Origin: Candidatus Nanopelagicales bacterium
GTDB taxonomy: Bacteria > Actinomycetota > Actinomycetes > S36-B12
Assembly (NCBI GenBank): GCA_018401415.1
Contig: JAGYKV010000018.1
Location: 149,939 to 213,938 of the forward strand
Direction: 5' to 3'
DNA length: 64,000 nt
Part shown: one piece after another, positions 45,260 through 54,453 of the stretch
How the letters are laid out: each line of letters begins with the position of its first letter
Position numbering within the stretch: position 1 is the first letter of the stretch
The notes under the pieces: model-generated
Databases searched by the model: none
What the model saw: the letters and a program-made list of their open reading frames with translations, nothing else
Told to the model about the DNA's origin: nothing
Translations under genes and position numbers: made by a program

Positions 45260-46290
45260 GCAGGAAGATTGACGTCCTCGTTGCCGGTGCCGGACCGGTC
45301 GGTTTGGCGACCGCTATCTACGCTGCCAAGTCTGGGCTTGAGGTTGTCGTGTGTGATCCGCGTTCGGGCGACATGGATAAAGCGTGCGGCGAGGGCCTCA
45401 TGCCAACCGCGACCGGGCACCTTCGCGAGCTCGACATTGAGTTGAGTGGCCATCCGATACGTGGCATCGCATACTTATCAAGTGATGGCTCCCATCACGT
45501 GCAGGCAGCGTTTCGCGGTGAGCACGGCATGGGCGTGCGGCGCACCGTCCTCGCTGAAAAACTGGCAGCCGAGGCGGCCAGACTCGGAGTTCAACGGATC
45601 GATGCCCGCGTCGAGCAGGTAACCCAAGACGATCACGGGGTCCACGCAGCAGGTATCGATGCCCGATGGCTCGTCGCAGCCGATGGATTGCACTCGCGAA
45701 TTCGCCGCGACCTCGGCATGGATCGTCCGAGTTCTGCATCCCCGCGTTTCGGCCTCCGCCAACACTTTGCGTTGGCGCCGTGGAGTGACAACGTCGAGGT
45801 GACCTGGGCGGAAGACACCGAGGCGTATGTCACGCCGGTCGGTGACCGAAGTGTTGGTGTCGCCATCCTTGGGGGCCGTGGTGGTTCATTCGACGAAAGA
45901 CTGGAGCGCTTCCCGAACCTGCGTGATCGACTTCGCGGTGTAGGTATAGCAGGCGGACCAGTCCTCGGTGCGGGGCCATTGCGACAGACGTCGAGTCGCC
46001 GCGTGTCTGGCCGCGTCCTGTTGGTCGGCGATGCTTCCGGTTACGTTGACGCGCTCACCGGTGAAGGCATCTCGGTCGGACTTGCCCAAGCAGAAGCGCT
46101 CGTGCGTTGCCTTGTTGCCAACCGACCAGATGACTATGAGCGGGCATGGTGGCGAGTAACACGACGGACACGAACGCTGACACTCTTGCTCCTGGCTGCA
46201 TCGCAGCGACCGGCTCTGCGCCGCGGATTATTACCTGCAGCCTCCCGACTTCCGTTCCTCTTCTCTGCCGGAGTTCGCGCCGCTGCTTGA
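45256..46290 (+). CDS. srsC: FAD-dependent monooxygenase/oxidoreductase (SrsC-like)
   Basis: 344 residues. FAD-binding VAGAGPVGLATAIYAAKSGLEVVVCDP at the N-terminus, DG motif VAADGLHSRIRRDL, and VLLVGDASGYVDALTGEGISVGLAQA near residue 255-280, as in the geranylgeranyl reductase/PHBH group. SrsC hydroxylates methylated alkylresorcinols to quinol lipids; the same role is likely here. Last gene of the operon. Confidence 0.88.
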   Translation: MSRKIDVLVAGAGPVGLATAIYAAKSGLEVVVCDPRSGDMDKACGEGLMPTATGHLRELDIELSGHPIRGIAYLSSDGSHHVQAAFRGEHGMGVRRTVLAEKLAAEAARLGVQRIDARVEQVTQDDHGVHAAGIDARWLVAADGLHSRIRRDLGMDRPSSASPRFGLRQHFALAPWSDNVEVTWAEDTEAYVTPVGDRSVGVAILGGRGGSFDERLERFPNLRDRLRGVGIAGGPVLGAGPLRQTSSRRVSGRVLLVGDASGYVDALTGEGISVGLAQAEALVRCLVANRPDDYERAWWRVTRRTRTLTLLLLAASQRPALRRGLLPAASRLPFLFSAGVRAAA

Positions 46291-46324
46291 GTGGTAGCCA
46301 TGTGTGAGGAAATATGCATGAAGT

Positions 46325-46372
46325 TGGCTGGCCAGGGACGGGATCGAACCGTCGGCCTTCCGATGTTTAGTT
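46325..46372 (-). repeat. tRNA-Phe 3'-half repeat, copy 1
   Basis: Minus strand: CTAAACATCGGAAGG, T-arm GACGGTTCGATCCCGTC, acceptor CCTGGCCA then GCCA in place of CCA. Most diverged of the six array copies (anticodon-loop change, extra bases at the end), so probably the oldest. Confidence 0.8.
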
Positions 46373-47054
46373 GACTGAAGGGTTCCTCAGAAGCGCGGCA
46401 GTCGCACCAGACCACCTGCGTTCATCACGATGAGGCCACCCCAGCAACCGTCCGTGCTTCTGTTCCTGGGTCGTAACTGAGAGTGCGGGTACACGTGGAT
46501 CCACCTTGCCCCTCGCTTACCCATTCGGCCCACGAGCAAGTCCATACCCCGCTGGTGACTCCCGCCCAGTTCAAGTCGCCTCGGTCAATGACGTCGCATC
46601 CTGTGGTCAGACCCGTGATCTCATCACTATTGGCTTGATGAATTTTTTGATAGTGCGGTTATTTGGGCTTCCGTGGGAAATTTTTTAGGTACCAAAGTCT
46701 TGAATATTTCGCATGCCAGTGATGCCTAATTTGATCCCAAAATTCATAAATATGGCCGGTGGATTGGTGGAGAAGTCACTTATCCATAAGTTGTGGATGG
46801 GGATTTACCAGAGGTTGAGAGAAGCTAGGCCAGATTATTCGGATGTCTGCGCACGTCTTGACCTCGTAACGGAATTTTCCTTATATGGCGCTCATTTACA
46901 CTGAATAGGCTACGTCGTAACTGTGCTGCGGGAAAGCGATAAACGAACATCCATCGCGACGCGGGATTTGCAGTGACTGGCGGTTCGCGCCGAAAGTGGC
47001 TCGTGGCATCTCTAGTGAGTCTCGTCGGGAACTAGGTATTCGGTGGGTGGTTCG
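46373..47054. other. 682-base stretch, AT-rich in part, no clear gene
   Basis: Open frames at 46506-46688 and 46713-46904 have ATG starts but no recognisable products or ribosome sites. Composition around 46620-46760 is clearly more AT-rich than its neighbours, which fits imported debris at a cassette junction. Confidence 0.35.
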
Positions 47055-47606
47055 TTACCGTGATTCGGTGCAGGCACGGTGAAGTAGTGGGAACTGCTTG
47101 GTGAGGGCGAGGATGCGGGTCGGAGCCGGTTGTGCAGCCCCGCTTACGGGCGGTTCGGATTCGCTCGCTGGCGACCAGTCCCGTTCGGGCAACCGGGAGT
47201 AGCCCTGAAGTGAATAGAACCGCAAGGCTCGTTCGTTCACGTCGACCACACTTATCACCATTTGCTCGGCCCCACATGTTATTGCTTGCGCCTCGCACGC
47301 GGCCACGAGTGCTTGACCCACACCACCGCCCCAAGACTCGGGCGAAATGGCAAGGAATCGAAACTCGTATTCGTTCGCGCGGCAAAGCATCGCGGGACTC
47401 GAACCATCGGGTGGGCACAAACAGATGGTTCCCACAATTTTGCCATCGACTTCGGCTACCCACGTGTACTCCAACCGTCGACCAACATCACGCAGGTTGT
47501 GGGTGTAGGTGGATTCCGCGGAGAGGTGGCCGCCGAGAACATAAGCATTCACAAGGAGTTCACCCACCTCGGCTATTTCAGATGAGTCGATGGATCGAAT
47601 AATCAT
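47055..47606 (-). CDS. GNAT-family N-acetyltransferase
   Basis: 183 residues from the ATG at 47606 (MIIRSIDSSEIAEVGELL); the upstream open frame overlaps the photolyase gene. Core motifs EFRFLAISPESWGGGVGQALVAACEAQA (acetyl-CoA loop GGGVGQAL) and VVDVNERALRFYSLQGYSRLPERDWSP. Small-molecule acetylation; substrate unknown. Seventeen bases downstream of the photolyase, probably one operon. Confidence 0.85.
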   Translation of the reverse strand: MIIRSIDSSEIAEVGELLVNAYVLGGHLSAESTYTHNLRDVGRRLEYTWVAEVDGKIVGTICLCPPDGSSPAMLCRANEYEFRFLAISPESWGGGVGQALVAACEAQAITCGAEQMVISVVDVNERALRFYSLQGYSRLPERDWSPASESEPPVSGAAQPAPTRILALTKQFPLLHRACTESR

Positions 47607-47622
47607 GGTGTCGTTGTCATTT

Positions 47623-49083
47623 TCATTTTCGTCGCCTACTTGGTGGTGGACGCCGCGAGCCGTGTCGCTCCAAGAGTGCTTGAGTTGAGCCATCGCCACG
47701 GATTTGTGTTCGCACCGCGCTAATCCTTCGCTTGGCTTGGGAGACCGCCGCGGGATGGTCAACAATCGGCTCCGGATAGCCGTGACGTTCATCGGCTGCC
47801 ACCAGCCAGGGTGTTGCCAGTAGTGAGTGGGGAACATCCCGCAATTCAGGCACCCATCGACGCACGAATTCACCGGTTGGATCATGGTCGAGTTGCTGCT
47901 TGACCGGGTCGTAGATGCGCAGAGTATTCATGCCCGTCACTCCCGACTGCATTTGGATCTGCGGCCAGTGGATCCCAGGGTCGTAATCGGTAAACCAGCG
48001 AGCGAGCACTCGACCAGACTCCTGCCACGGCAGCCAAAGGTCATAGGAGGCGAAGGAGGTGACCATCGATCTCATGCGAAAAGTTGTCCAGCCGGTGGCG
48101 GCCAAAGATCGCAGTACCGCGTCCACCATGGGATAGCCCGTTTGTCCTTGGGTGAAAGCAATGAGTGCTTCCGAGTTGGCCGAGGCCGGCCGAAGATTGT
48201 CAAAGGCTGGGTGCAGGGAGCTTCGCTCAATGTGAGGAGCATCCTCAAGTTTTTGTGCGAAATGATCCCGCCACGCAAGGCGTTCTTCAAAGGCGTTGAG
48301 TGAAAACCTTGGTGACCCCGGTTCACCCTTGCGCGCCTGCACACGGGAGTGAACCTCTCGGGCACTCACGGTGCCGAGTGCGAGGTGCACTGACAAACGG
48401 GAGCAGCCAGACAAACCGCTCACGGGACTGGACAGGTGACGTTCATATCCGGGAACACGCTCGGTGAGCCATGTGTGCAGAACCTCGCGTCCGGTGCGCT
48501 CACCACCGCGCTGGCGGTAAACCATCTGTTCCGCTGTTACCCCCAAATCGCTCAACTTCGGGATGGGGCCCGGCGTAACTTTTGTTGGCCGAATGGCAAC
48601 AGGTGCGTCTAGCAGTGGCTGATTGAAAAGTTTCATTCGCTGTCGACTCCAGGCGTCACGCGAAGTGAGTCCGCGCATGGCACCTGACTGACGGTGCTCG
48701 AGATACTTGACACCGCGCGCCCGACACCAGGCTGCCACCGCGCGATCGCGCTCCCAGGTCGCCGTAATGCCGAACTCTTCGTGCGAGTGCAACGTTGCAA
48801 TATCTACTTGGGTTGACAGGTCCTTCAGCACTTCACCCACTTCTCCCACCCTCACGACGAGAGGAGCTCCGAGTGCGCCTAATGATTCCCTCAGGTCAGT
48901 GAGTCCATCGAGCACCAACTCAATGTGTCGCGCAGATGTGTGTGGGTGGGCGATCAGGCTCGGTTCGACAACGTAGAGGGGAAGTACGGGGGCTCCGGTG
49001 TCCACGGCGGCGATCAGCGCCGCGTGGTCACGAACGCGAAGGTCGCGTTTGAACCACACCACCTGTACGTCGGGGCGACCCAT
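47623..49083 (-). CDS. phrB: Cryptochrome/photolyase family protein (deoxyribodipyrimidine photolyase)
   Basis: 486 residues. N-terminal antenna domain VQVVWFKRDLRVRDHAAL; C-terminal FAD domain with EERLAWRDHF, QTGYPMVDAVLRSLAATGW, RMRSMVTSF and GMNTLRIYDPVKQ. The WLPW and ARWFTDYDPGIHWPQIQMQSG segments are typical. Repairs UV pyrimidine dimers in blue light, consistent with a sunlit aquatic habitat. It sits within the first tRNA-bounded block. Confidence 0.93.
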   Translation of the reverse strand: MGRPDVQVVWFKRDLRVRDHAALIAAVDTGAPVLPLYVVEPSLIAHPHTSARHIELVLDGLTDLRESLGALGAPLVVRVGEVGEVLKDLSTQVDIATLHSHEEFGITATWERDRAVAAWCRARGVKYLEHRQSGAMRGLTSRDAWSRQRMKLFNQPLLDAPVAIRPTKVTPGPIPKLSDLGVTAEQMVYRQRGGERTGREVLHTWLTERVPGYERHLSSPVSGLSGCSRLSVHLALGTVSAREVHSRVQARKGEPGSPRFSLNAFEERLAWRDHFAQKLEDAPHIERSSLHPAFDNLRPASANSEALIAFTQGQTGYPMVDAVLRSLAATGWTTFRMRSMVTSFASYDLWLPWQESGRVLARWFTDYDPGIHWPQIQMQSGVTGMNTLRIYDPVKQQLDHDPTGEFVRRWVPELRDVPHSLLATPWLVAADERHGYPEPIVDHPAAVSQAKRRISAVRTQIRGDGSTQALLERHGSRRPPPSRRRK

Positions 49084-49302
49084 TGACCCCTCCCGACTTC
49101 AGTTGAGACTTTTTGATGAGATTCATGGCAGGCGCTGCGCCAAAAATGAATGACTGAAGCCTCGCATGATCGTGCGCATTGCGCATTACGGTGCGCGATT
49201 ACCGCTTGGACATCTGCCGAAGTGACTGATCGTGGTCGAGAGGAACATGGCCAAGACGCCGGTGGCTGGGCGCACATGACAATGCACTCATAACATGTCG
49301 GG

Positions 49303-49779
49303 GTGAGTCGACACCTGCCGTCTAGGCGTGACATTTCATGGAGTGCCATGATCGTAGGCCTCTGTTTGTCAATAGGTGCGTGTTCGGTTGGTGCCAATAA
49401 TGAAGTTCGAGCCAATGAATTGGCCATTCAGGCGTGCACAACTCAGGCGGTTCAGTCCCGAGACGGATTCAACCCCAATGCCGTCACGGTCGAAGAATTA
49501 TCAGGTCTCGCTGATACAGCGATCCGCCGCAGCGAATTGGCGGATCAGGCCGCTGCTTTAACGAAACGATGGTTGTTGCTTGCCGAAGCTAGTTCCGCGA
49601 TTGCAGTCTTTGCCCAGCAGCTGCTCCAGGAGCGCGTTGAAAGTGATGGTGTGGGAAGTGATGTTTCGCAAGGCACTATTACTGCACGCATGTGGGACCA
49701 GTACAAAGCCGCGAGTAACATCTACCTGGCCGAATGTCAGTCCGTATTAAAGGATGTTCCGGTGTCTGACTCGACATGA
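49303..49779 (+). CDS. Hypothetical lipoprotein
   Basis: 158 residues. Signal peptide IVGLCLSIGAC with lipid-acceptor Cys at about 27, then a soluble helical domain (ELAIQACTTQAVQSRDGFN, WLLLAEASSAIAVFAQQLLQERV). A conserved-looking Cys pair (ACTTQ and AECQS) may form a disulfide. No family recognised. Exposed on the outer face of the membrane. Confidence 0.6.
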   Translation: MSRHLPSRRDISWSAMIVGLCLSIGACSVGANNEVRANELAIQACTTQAVQSRDGFNPNAVTVEELSGLADTAIRRSELADQAAALTKRWLLLAEASSAIAVFAQQLLQERVESDGVGSDVSQGTITARMWDQYKAASNIYLAECQSVLKDVPVSDST

Positions 49780-49946
49780 ACGCTGCAAAAGCCCATGTCT
49801 ATCGCTTGCAGAAGCTGAGAAGTCAATCGTTAACCCGCGTTGCCACCGACACCCGCGTTGCCACCGGGGTCGAGGTCGAAGCCTGTTCAGGACCCTAGGA
49901 ACTACTACAGCCACTGAGGAGCACTCCAACAACTATTGCGGTCGCT

Positions 49947-50196
49947 GTGTCGGATGAGTTGGGCCAGCCCATCCACTCTGACACTCTCAAGTTGGTTTGG
50001 GAGAGTGATCAAGGCTACCGGCCTTCCGCAGATCAGGCTTCATGATGCCCGAGGTACGACTGCAACCCTGCTGGCGACCGAATACAACGTGCCAGACGAT
50101 GCAGCGGTCAGTCACCTTGGGGCACGCACCTGTGACGGGATCAAACCGTCGACCCCGATAAACCTCACTCGGTTGATTCGATTTATCGGCCGGTAA
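49947..50196 (+). pseudogene. Tyrosine site-specific integrase, C-terminal relic
   Basis: One frame gives VSDELGQPIHSDTLKLVWE; after a one-base shift near 50005 the next gives RVIKATGLPQIRLHDARGTTATLLA, which contains the HxxR box (LHDAR) of tyrosine recombinases, and then VPDDAAVSHLGA. The catalytic Tyr region is replaced by unrelated residues. The N-terminal two-thirds are missing. It overlaps nothing and ends at the CorA stop. Best local candidate for the lost integrase of the tRNA-Phe array. Confidence 0.75.
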
Positions 50197-51279
50197 TCAA
50201 AGCCATCCTTTGGCTTTGAAGGTAGCGAAGAGTGCGACCGACGTCGCCAGCATTAGTCCAAGCGCCATCAGGTAGCCGTATTGCCAGTCCAGCTCCGGCA
50301 TATGTGTGAAGTTCATACCGTAGGTGGTCCCCACTAAAGACGGTGCGAAAATGATGGCCGCCCACGCTGAAATCTTCTTCACTTCTTCGTTTTGACGGTT
50401 ACTGACCGCCGAGAGCTGTGTCATCTCCTCGTTTTGCTCTTGGGTGATCATGGTGGCGTTCACCGTCAACATGTCTCGAAGCAGTGAACGTGTTTCATCG
50501 GTTCGATCGATGACATGTTCCAAGTGGTCTTCGATGGCTCCAAGGGATCTTTGCAGTGCTTTCGGCGTTTGGTACGTGCGAAAACCTCGCTCCAAATCTC
50601 GAATAATCTCCCGAAGGGCGCGCGTGGAGCGTTGGAAATCGATGACCTCACGGGATAGCAAATAAATTCGACGGGAAACATCGGGTTTTCCACTAAACAC
50701 CTCGGCCTCGATTTCCACCACATCTTTTTCTAGGCCGGTAACGACAACTTCGTCCTCATCAACAATCTGATCCAAAATTCCGAACAAGACCGCCTCCGGA
50801 CCCAATGCCAATTCGTCCGGGCGGGTTTCCATTCGGCGCCGCGCCACCCGCAAATCGGGTGTGTCCGATTGTCTGACCGTGATGACGAATCGTGCCCCCA
50901 TAAGAATGTGCAACTCTCCGAAGTCCACATCCTCATGGGCATCGATGTATTGCGGAATGGTCAATGCCACGTACAGGGTTTCACCAAAACGCTTGAGCTT
51001 CGAACGATGATGGGTGGATAGCGCCTCGGCAGCAGCACGCTCGTTGAACCCAAAGAACTCACTGAGTTCGCTGATGATCTGTGACGTCGGTCGATAAAGT
51101 CCGATCCACGCCATCGCTTCGGGGTGATCGACGAGCCCGGCGCGTGCCTCGCTGAAGCTGCTCGGGGTCGCTATCCGGTGCCCGCTTATGTAGAGGCCAG
51201 CATCTACCATGCCAAAGGTCAAGCCCGCATCCGCCGCAGTCACGGCCTCATTCGAACAAACTACGAGTAGTTCTTCCAT
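50197..51279 (-). CDS. corA: CorA-family magnesium/cobalt channel
   Basis: 360 residues. Long cytoplasmic N-terminal domain and a helical stalk, then two membrane helices with the selectivity motif YGMNF (GTTYGMNFTHMPELDW), as in all CorA channels. KISAWAAIIFAPSLVG is the first pore helix. Imports Mg2+ as a pentamer. Own promoter, divergent from the phosphate-transport pair. Confidence 0.93.
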   Translation of the reverse strand: MEELLVVCSNEAVTAADAGLTFGMVDAGLYISGHRIATPSSFSEARAGLVDHPEAMAWIGLYRPTSQIISELSEFFGFNERAAAEALSTHHRSKLKRFGETLYVALTIPQYIDAHEDVDFGELHILMGARFVITVRQSDTPDLRVARRRMETRPDELALGPEAVLFGILDQIVDEDEVVVTGLEKDVVEIEAEVFSGKPDVSRRIYLLSREVIDFQRSTRALREIIRDLERGFRTYQTPKALQRSLGAIEDHLEHVIDRTDETRSLLRDMLTVNATMITQEQNEEMTQLSAVSNRQNEEVKKISAWAAIIFAPSLVGTTYGMNFTHMPELDWQYGYLMALGLMLATSVALFATFKAKGWL

Positions 51280-51440
51280 CCCTTTGCAGATAAGTTCGCC
51301 TGTTTGTTACCTGCAACACCCCTCCCGTTTTCATTCACTCACTGTTCAGTTTCTCTTCTCTTTACGGGGGTAGCCCTGGGGGGCGCTGCACCCTACTCTC
51401 TCGAGATGACACCTATTGCCTTGCGAAGTGGGACCCAGAC

Positions 51441-52055
51441 ATGAAGTTGAAAAAGAAGCAGTCAGCCATCGAGGCAACGTTGTCGGAATTGGTTGCACTG
51501 GTGCCCACCTGCGCCGCAGCGTTGAGCGATGTTTTGGCAGCACCACCCAGCGAGCGCGCAGCAAAAGCAGAAATAGTTTCCCAGATGGAAAATGAAGCCG
51601 ATGATCGGCACCTAGCCTTGGTTCGCGATGTGGGTAACACATTCATCACCCCTTTCGATCGCGAGGACTTATTCGATCTGCTGGAGAATCTCGACGACAT
51701 CATCGATGAAATTGACTCAACCGCACGTACGTGCGCCGCCATTCCTATCCAAAAACTCCCGGAGCAGTTGCTGGCCAGTGGCCAAGAAATTGCTGCGATG
51801 GCGGAGTACCTGAGCAAGGCGGTGCACCTAATCAAGGATCCTGAGGAACTCGTCAAGACCCTGGTTGCCGCCAACGGCCACTACTCGCAGGTGCGCACGC
51901 TGTATGTGTCGTATCTCGCTGAGGCGTTGGCCGATGATCGATCGGCCATGGAGGCTCTTCGCGGCAAGGTGATCGCCGATCAGATGGAATTGATCGCAGG
52001 TGAAATGGAATCCTTCGGCCGCGCGTTAGGTTTCATGGCCATCAAGGAAACCTGA
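51441..52055 (+). CDS. DUF47/PhoU-like accessory protein of PiT
   Basis: 204 residues, all alpha. The signature ENEADDRHLALVRDVGNTFITPFDREDLFDLLENLDDIIDEID is diagnostic of DUF47 (TIGR00153-like) proteins that are coupled to PiT transporters. Cytoplasmic, PhoU-related, likely metal-binding through the acidic ED/DD motifs. The stop overlaps the PiT start (TGATG). Confidence 0.93.
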   Translation: MKLKKKQSAIEATLSELVALVPTCAAALSDVLAAPPSERAAKAEIVSQMENEADDRHLALVRDVGNTFITPFDREDLFDLLENLDDIIDEIDSTARTCAAIPIQKLPEQLLASGQEIAAMAEYLSKAVHLIKDPEELVKTLVAANGHYSQVRTLYVSYLAEALADDRSAMEALRGKVIADQMELIAGEMESFGRALGFMAIKET

Positions 52056-53091
52056 TGACATGGGAACTGGCCTTGGCGATTGTTCTCATCGCCATCGCCT
52101 TGGGTTTCGACTTCACCAACGGATTCCACGACTCCTCGAACGCAATCGCAACGTCCGTCTCGACGCGTGCGATCTCGCTCAAAGTTGCCCTCATCATGGC
52201 AGCCTCACTCAACTTTGTTGGCGCGTACATCGGAGCCATCACAGGTGCAAAAGTTGCATCAACCATCCAAGATGTAGTTCCGAACATCCCCACTGGCGCA
52301 CCAGCTTTGGCCCTGATTGGTGGCGCGCTCATCGGGGCAATCGGATGGAACCTGCTGACCTGGTACTTCGGTATTCCTAGTTCCTCAACGCATGCGCTGA
52401 TCGGAGCGGTCGCCGGATCGGCGATAATCGGCGTTTGGATCGGTGTTGCTGAAGATCAGGTCAACTGGTCGGTGTTGTTGAACAAAGTGATCATCCCAAT
52501 GATCACCTCCCCGTTCGTCGGTTTGATCTTGGCCTTCATTTTGATGCGCATCATCGCAAAGATCTTTGGCAACATGAATCCTCAGCGCGTTGGTCGCGGC
52601 TTTCGGCACGCGCAAACCGTTTCGGCGGCATCCATGGCTTTGGGCCACGGGCTTCAGGATGCGCAGAAGACGATGGGCATCATCATGCTCATCTTGTTCA
52701 GTGTCGGTGAGGCTCAAAAGGATTCCGAACCCTTCTTGTGGGTGGTTGTCCTGTGTTCGGCTGCCATCGGACTCGGAACCGCCGCCGGTGGCAAGAAAGT
52801 TATGAAAACCCTGGGTCGTCGCATCGGCGAGATCGATCCGCCGCGAGGTTTCGCAGCAGAAACCGTCGCCTCAGGAATTTTGTACTTCACCGCCTACGTC
52901 GTCGCAGCCCCGTTTCCACAACCCAGGTAATCACCGGCTCGGTCATGGGCGCCGGAGCCGAAAGGCGAGTCCAGGCCGTGCGTTGGAGCGTCGGCAAGCG
53001 CATCTTGATGGCTTGGATCATCACACTGCCGGGCGCGGCAGTTTTCGGAGCCGTCGCACACGTAGTCATTCGCGCGATTTTCGGCTACTAG
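52055..53091 (+). pseudogene. pitA: PiT inorganic phosphate transporter, one-base frameshift near 52911
   Basis: Reads as a normal PiT (FDFTNGFHDSSNAIATSVSTRAI, FGIPSSSTHALIGAVAGS, ASMALGHGLQDAQKTMG) up to ILYFTAYVVAAP; then GCCCCG-TTTCC lacks one G. Adding it restores APVSTTQVITGSVMGAGAERR, which is the second conserved PiT motif and continues to a normal end at 53091. Without correction the protein stops at 52930 and loses the last two helices. Because the rest is well preserved, a sequencing error is as likely as recent loss. Confidence 0.85.
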
Positions 53092-53271
53092 CGAGGGCTA
53101 ACTCCAATGGGGTGATGAGCCGTTCCCAATTACGAACCACCGTGCACAAGTAGTCGATCACACGGGTGCACTGTGATTTGCATGTTATTGCAGCTAAAAC
53201 TAAAACTAGTCAGTGCGGGGATGATCATGTGTGATGAGACCATCTATCGCCCGGTCTTCAAGAGGTTTTCG

Positions 53272-53318
53272 TGGTGGCCAGGGACGGGATCGAACCGTCG
53301 GCCCTCCGATTTTCAGTC
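53272..53318 (-). repeat. tRNA-Phe 3'-half repeat, copy 2
   Basis: Minus strand: GACTGAAAATCGGAGGG, T-arm GACGGTTCGATCCCGTC, CCTGGCCACCA. The 21 bases outside the CCA (53251-53271, CCGGTCTTCAAGAGGTTTTCG) recur at 63110-63130, so the repeat includes sequence beyond the tRNA end. Confidence 0.88.
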
Positions 53319-53344
53319 TGGCGCTCGGCGGCGCCCACGCCCGG

Positions 53345-54361
53345 CTAACTCTTTTCTGCCGGTGTAGTGGATCTGGCGGCGAGGAACTCGGCCGAGGCGA
53401 GTAATGCATCGCGAGACGGGATGTAGGTGAAGCCCAGCACGCGGGGGCCGTCGCTGGCGTCCACGTCTAGGTTGCGACCGAGGTTCGATGCGATGGTTCG
53501 CATTAGGGGTACGAAGAGGGCCATCGCTTTTACCAAAAAATCGGGTGCCTGCCGGGTGGGGATTTTTCGGTCCGGGTAAGCCGCCTTAAGTACGCGAGCC
53601 ATCTCGATCATTGACATGGTTCCGGCGTTGGCAGGGAACCGCTGACCCGCGGTGTCGTGGGTGAGGGCGGCGACGTGCATGCGGGCTACGTCGCGAACGT
53701 CGACAATGGGCAGGGCCATGCTGGGGTATGCCGGATCCGTGCCGTTAAGGATGCGCTCCGCGTAGCCGAGTGATGTCCCGTAGTGCTCGTCCATCGGCAC
53801 TCCGAAAACGCCCCCGGGATTGATGGTGGTGAGTTTCATCTCCGGGTGCTCCGCGACGAAGTCCCACGCTGCTCTTTCTGCCAGAGTCTTGGACGCCTCG
53901 TAGGCGGACGTAGCCTGCCCGTCTGGGTCGGTCCAGTTGGCCCGGGTCGAGCGTTCCAGCGGCGGCTTTGCCGAATCCTTATAGATGGCTGCGCAACTAG
54001 AGGTAAGCACGACTCGCTTCACTCCGGCCTTCTGGGCGGCCCGCAGGGCCCGGAGCGTTCCCTGCACGGCGGGTGCGATCAGGTCTTGGGGGTCCTTCGG
54101 ATCAATTTCGGGGAAGGGGCTCGCTGTGTGCATCAGCACATCGACACCGAGCATGGCCTCGTCCCACCCTTTCTCCTCGAGCAAGTCCACACGGACGAAT
54201 TCGATACCGGCGTCGGGGAACAGGGCGACGAGCTGTTCCTGTCCGCGGTCCGAGCGAACGGTCGCCTTGACCGCGTAGTCATTCTCGAGTAGCTCACGGA
54301 CGATGTGCTTAGCGATGAAGCCGGAGGCTCCGGTCACGAGGACGGTGGTTTTGATGGTCAT
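53345..54361 (-). CDS. NAD(P)-dependent short-chain/epimerase-type reductase (dihydroflavonol reductase-like)
   Basis: 338 residues from ATG 54361 (MTIKTTVLVTGASGFIAKHIVREL). Nucleotide motif TGASGFIA; active site Ser in TSSCAAIY, then YEASKTLAERAAW with the YxxxK. NPGGVFGVP and NAGTMSMIEMARVLKAAYP match the extended SDR family that includes dihydroflavonol-4-reductase and aldehyde reductases. Downstream of a TetR gene in the same direction and likely controlled by it. Confidence 0.9.
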   Translation of the reverse strand: MTIKTTVLVTGASGFIAKHIVRELLENDYAVKATVRSDRGQEQLVALFPDAGIEFVRVDLLEEKGWDEAMLGVDVLMHTASPFPEIDPKDPQDLIAPAVQGTLRALRAAQKAGVKRVVLTSSCAAIYKDSAKPPLERSTRANWTDPDGQATSAYEASKTLAERAAWDFVAEHPEMKLTTINPGGVFGVPMDEHYGTSLGYAERILNGTDPAYPSMALPIVDVRDVARMHVAALTHDTAGQRFPANAGTMSMIEMARVLKAAYPDRKIPTRQAPDFLVKAMALFVPLMRTIASNLGRNLDVDASDGPRVLGFTYIPSRDALLASAEFLAARSTTPAEKS

Positions 54362-54393
54362 GTTGGCTCCTTTGAGCTGAGTGGCACTTGGGG

Positions 54394-54441
54394 TGGATGG
54401 TGATTCGGTTGGATGGTGATTCGGTTGGATGGTGATTCGGT
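54394..54441 (-). repeat. Three exact 16-base tandem repeats between TetR and reductase genes
   Basis: TGGATGGTGATTCGGT occurs three times head to tail in the 92-base gap. Could be operator multimers or slippage; a partial TTGGG follows. Confidence 0.9.
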
Positions 54442-54453
54442 TGGGAGAGGAGA

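Noticed and set aside
46320..46450. A complete tRNA gene on the minus strand
   Set aside because: Only the anticodon loop to acceptor end fits tRNA-Phe; the sequence before it does not supply a matching acceptor strand or D-arm, so it is a 3'-half repeat.
46506..46904. Two short ORFs in the AT-rich gap
   Set aside because: No ribosome sites, no recognisable domains and uneven codon use.
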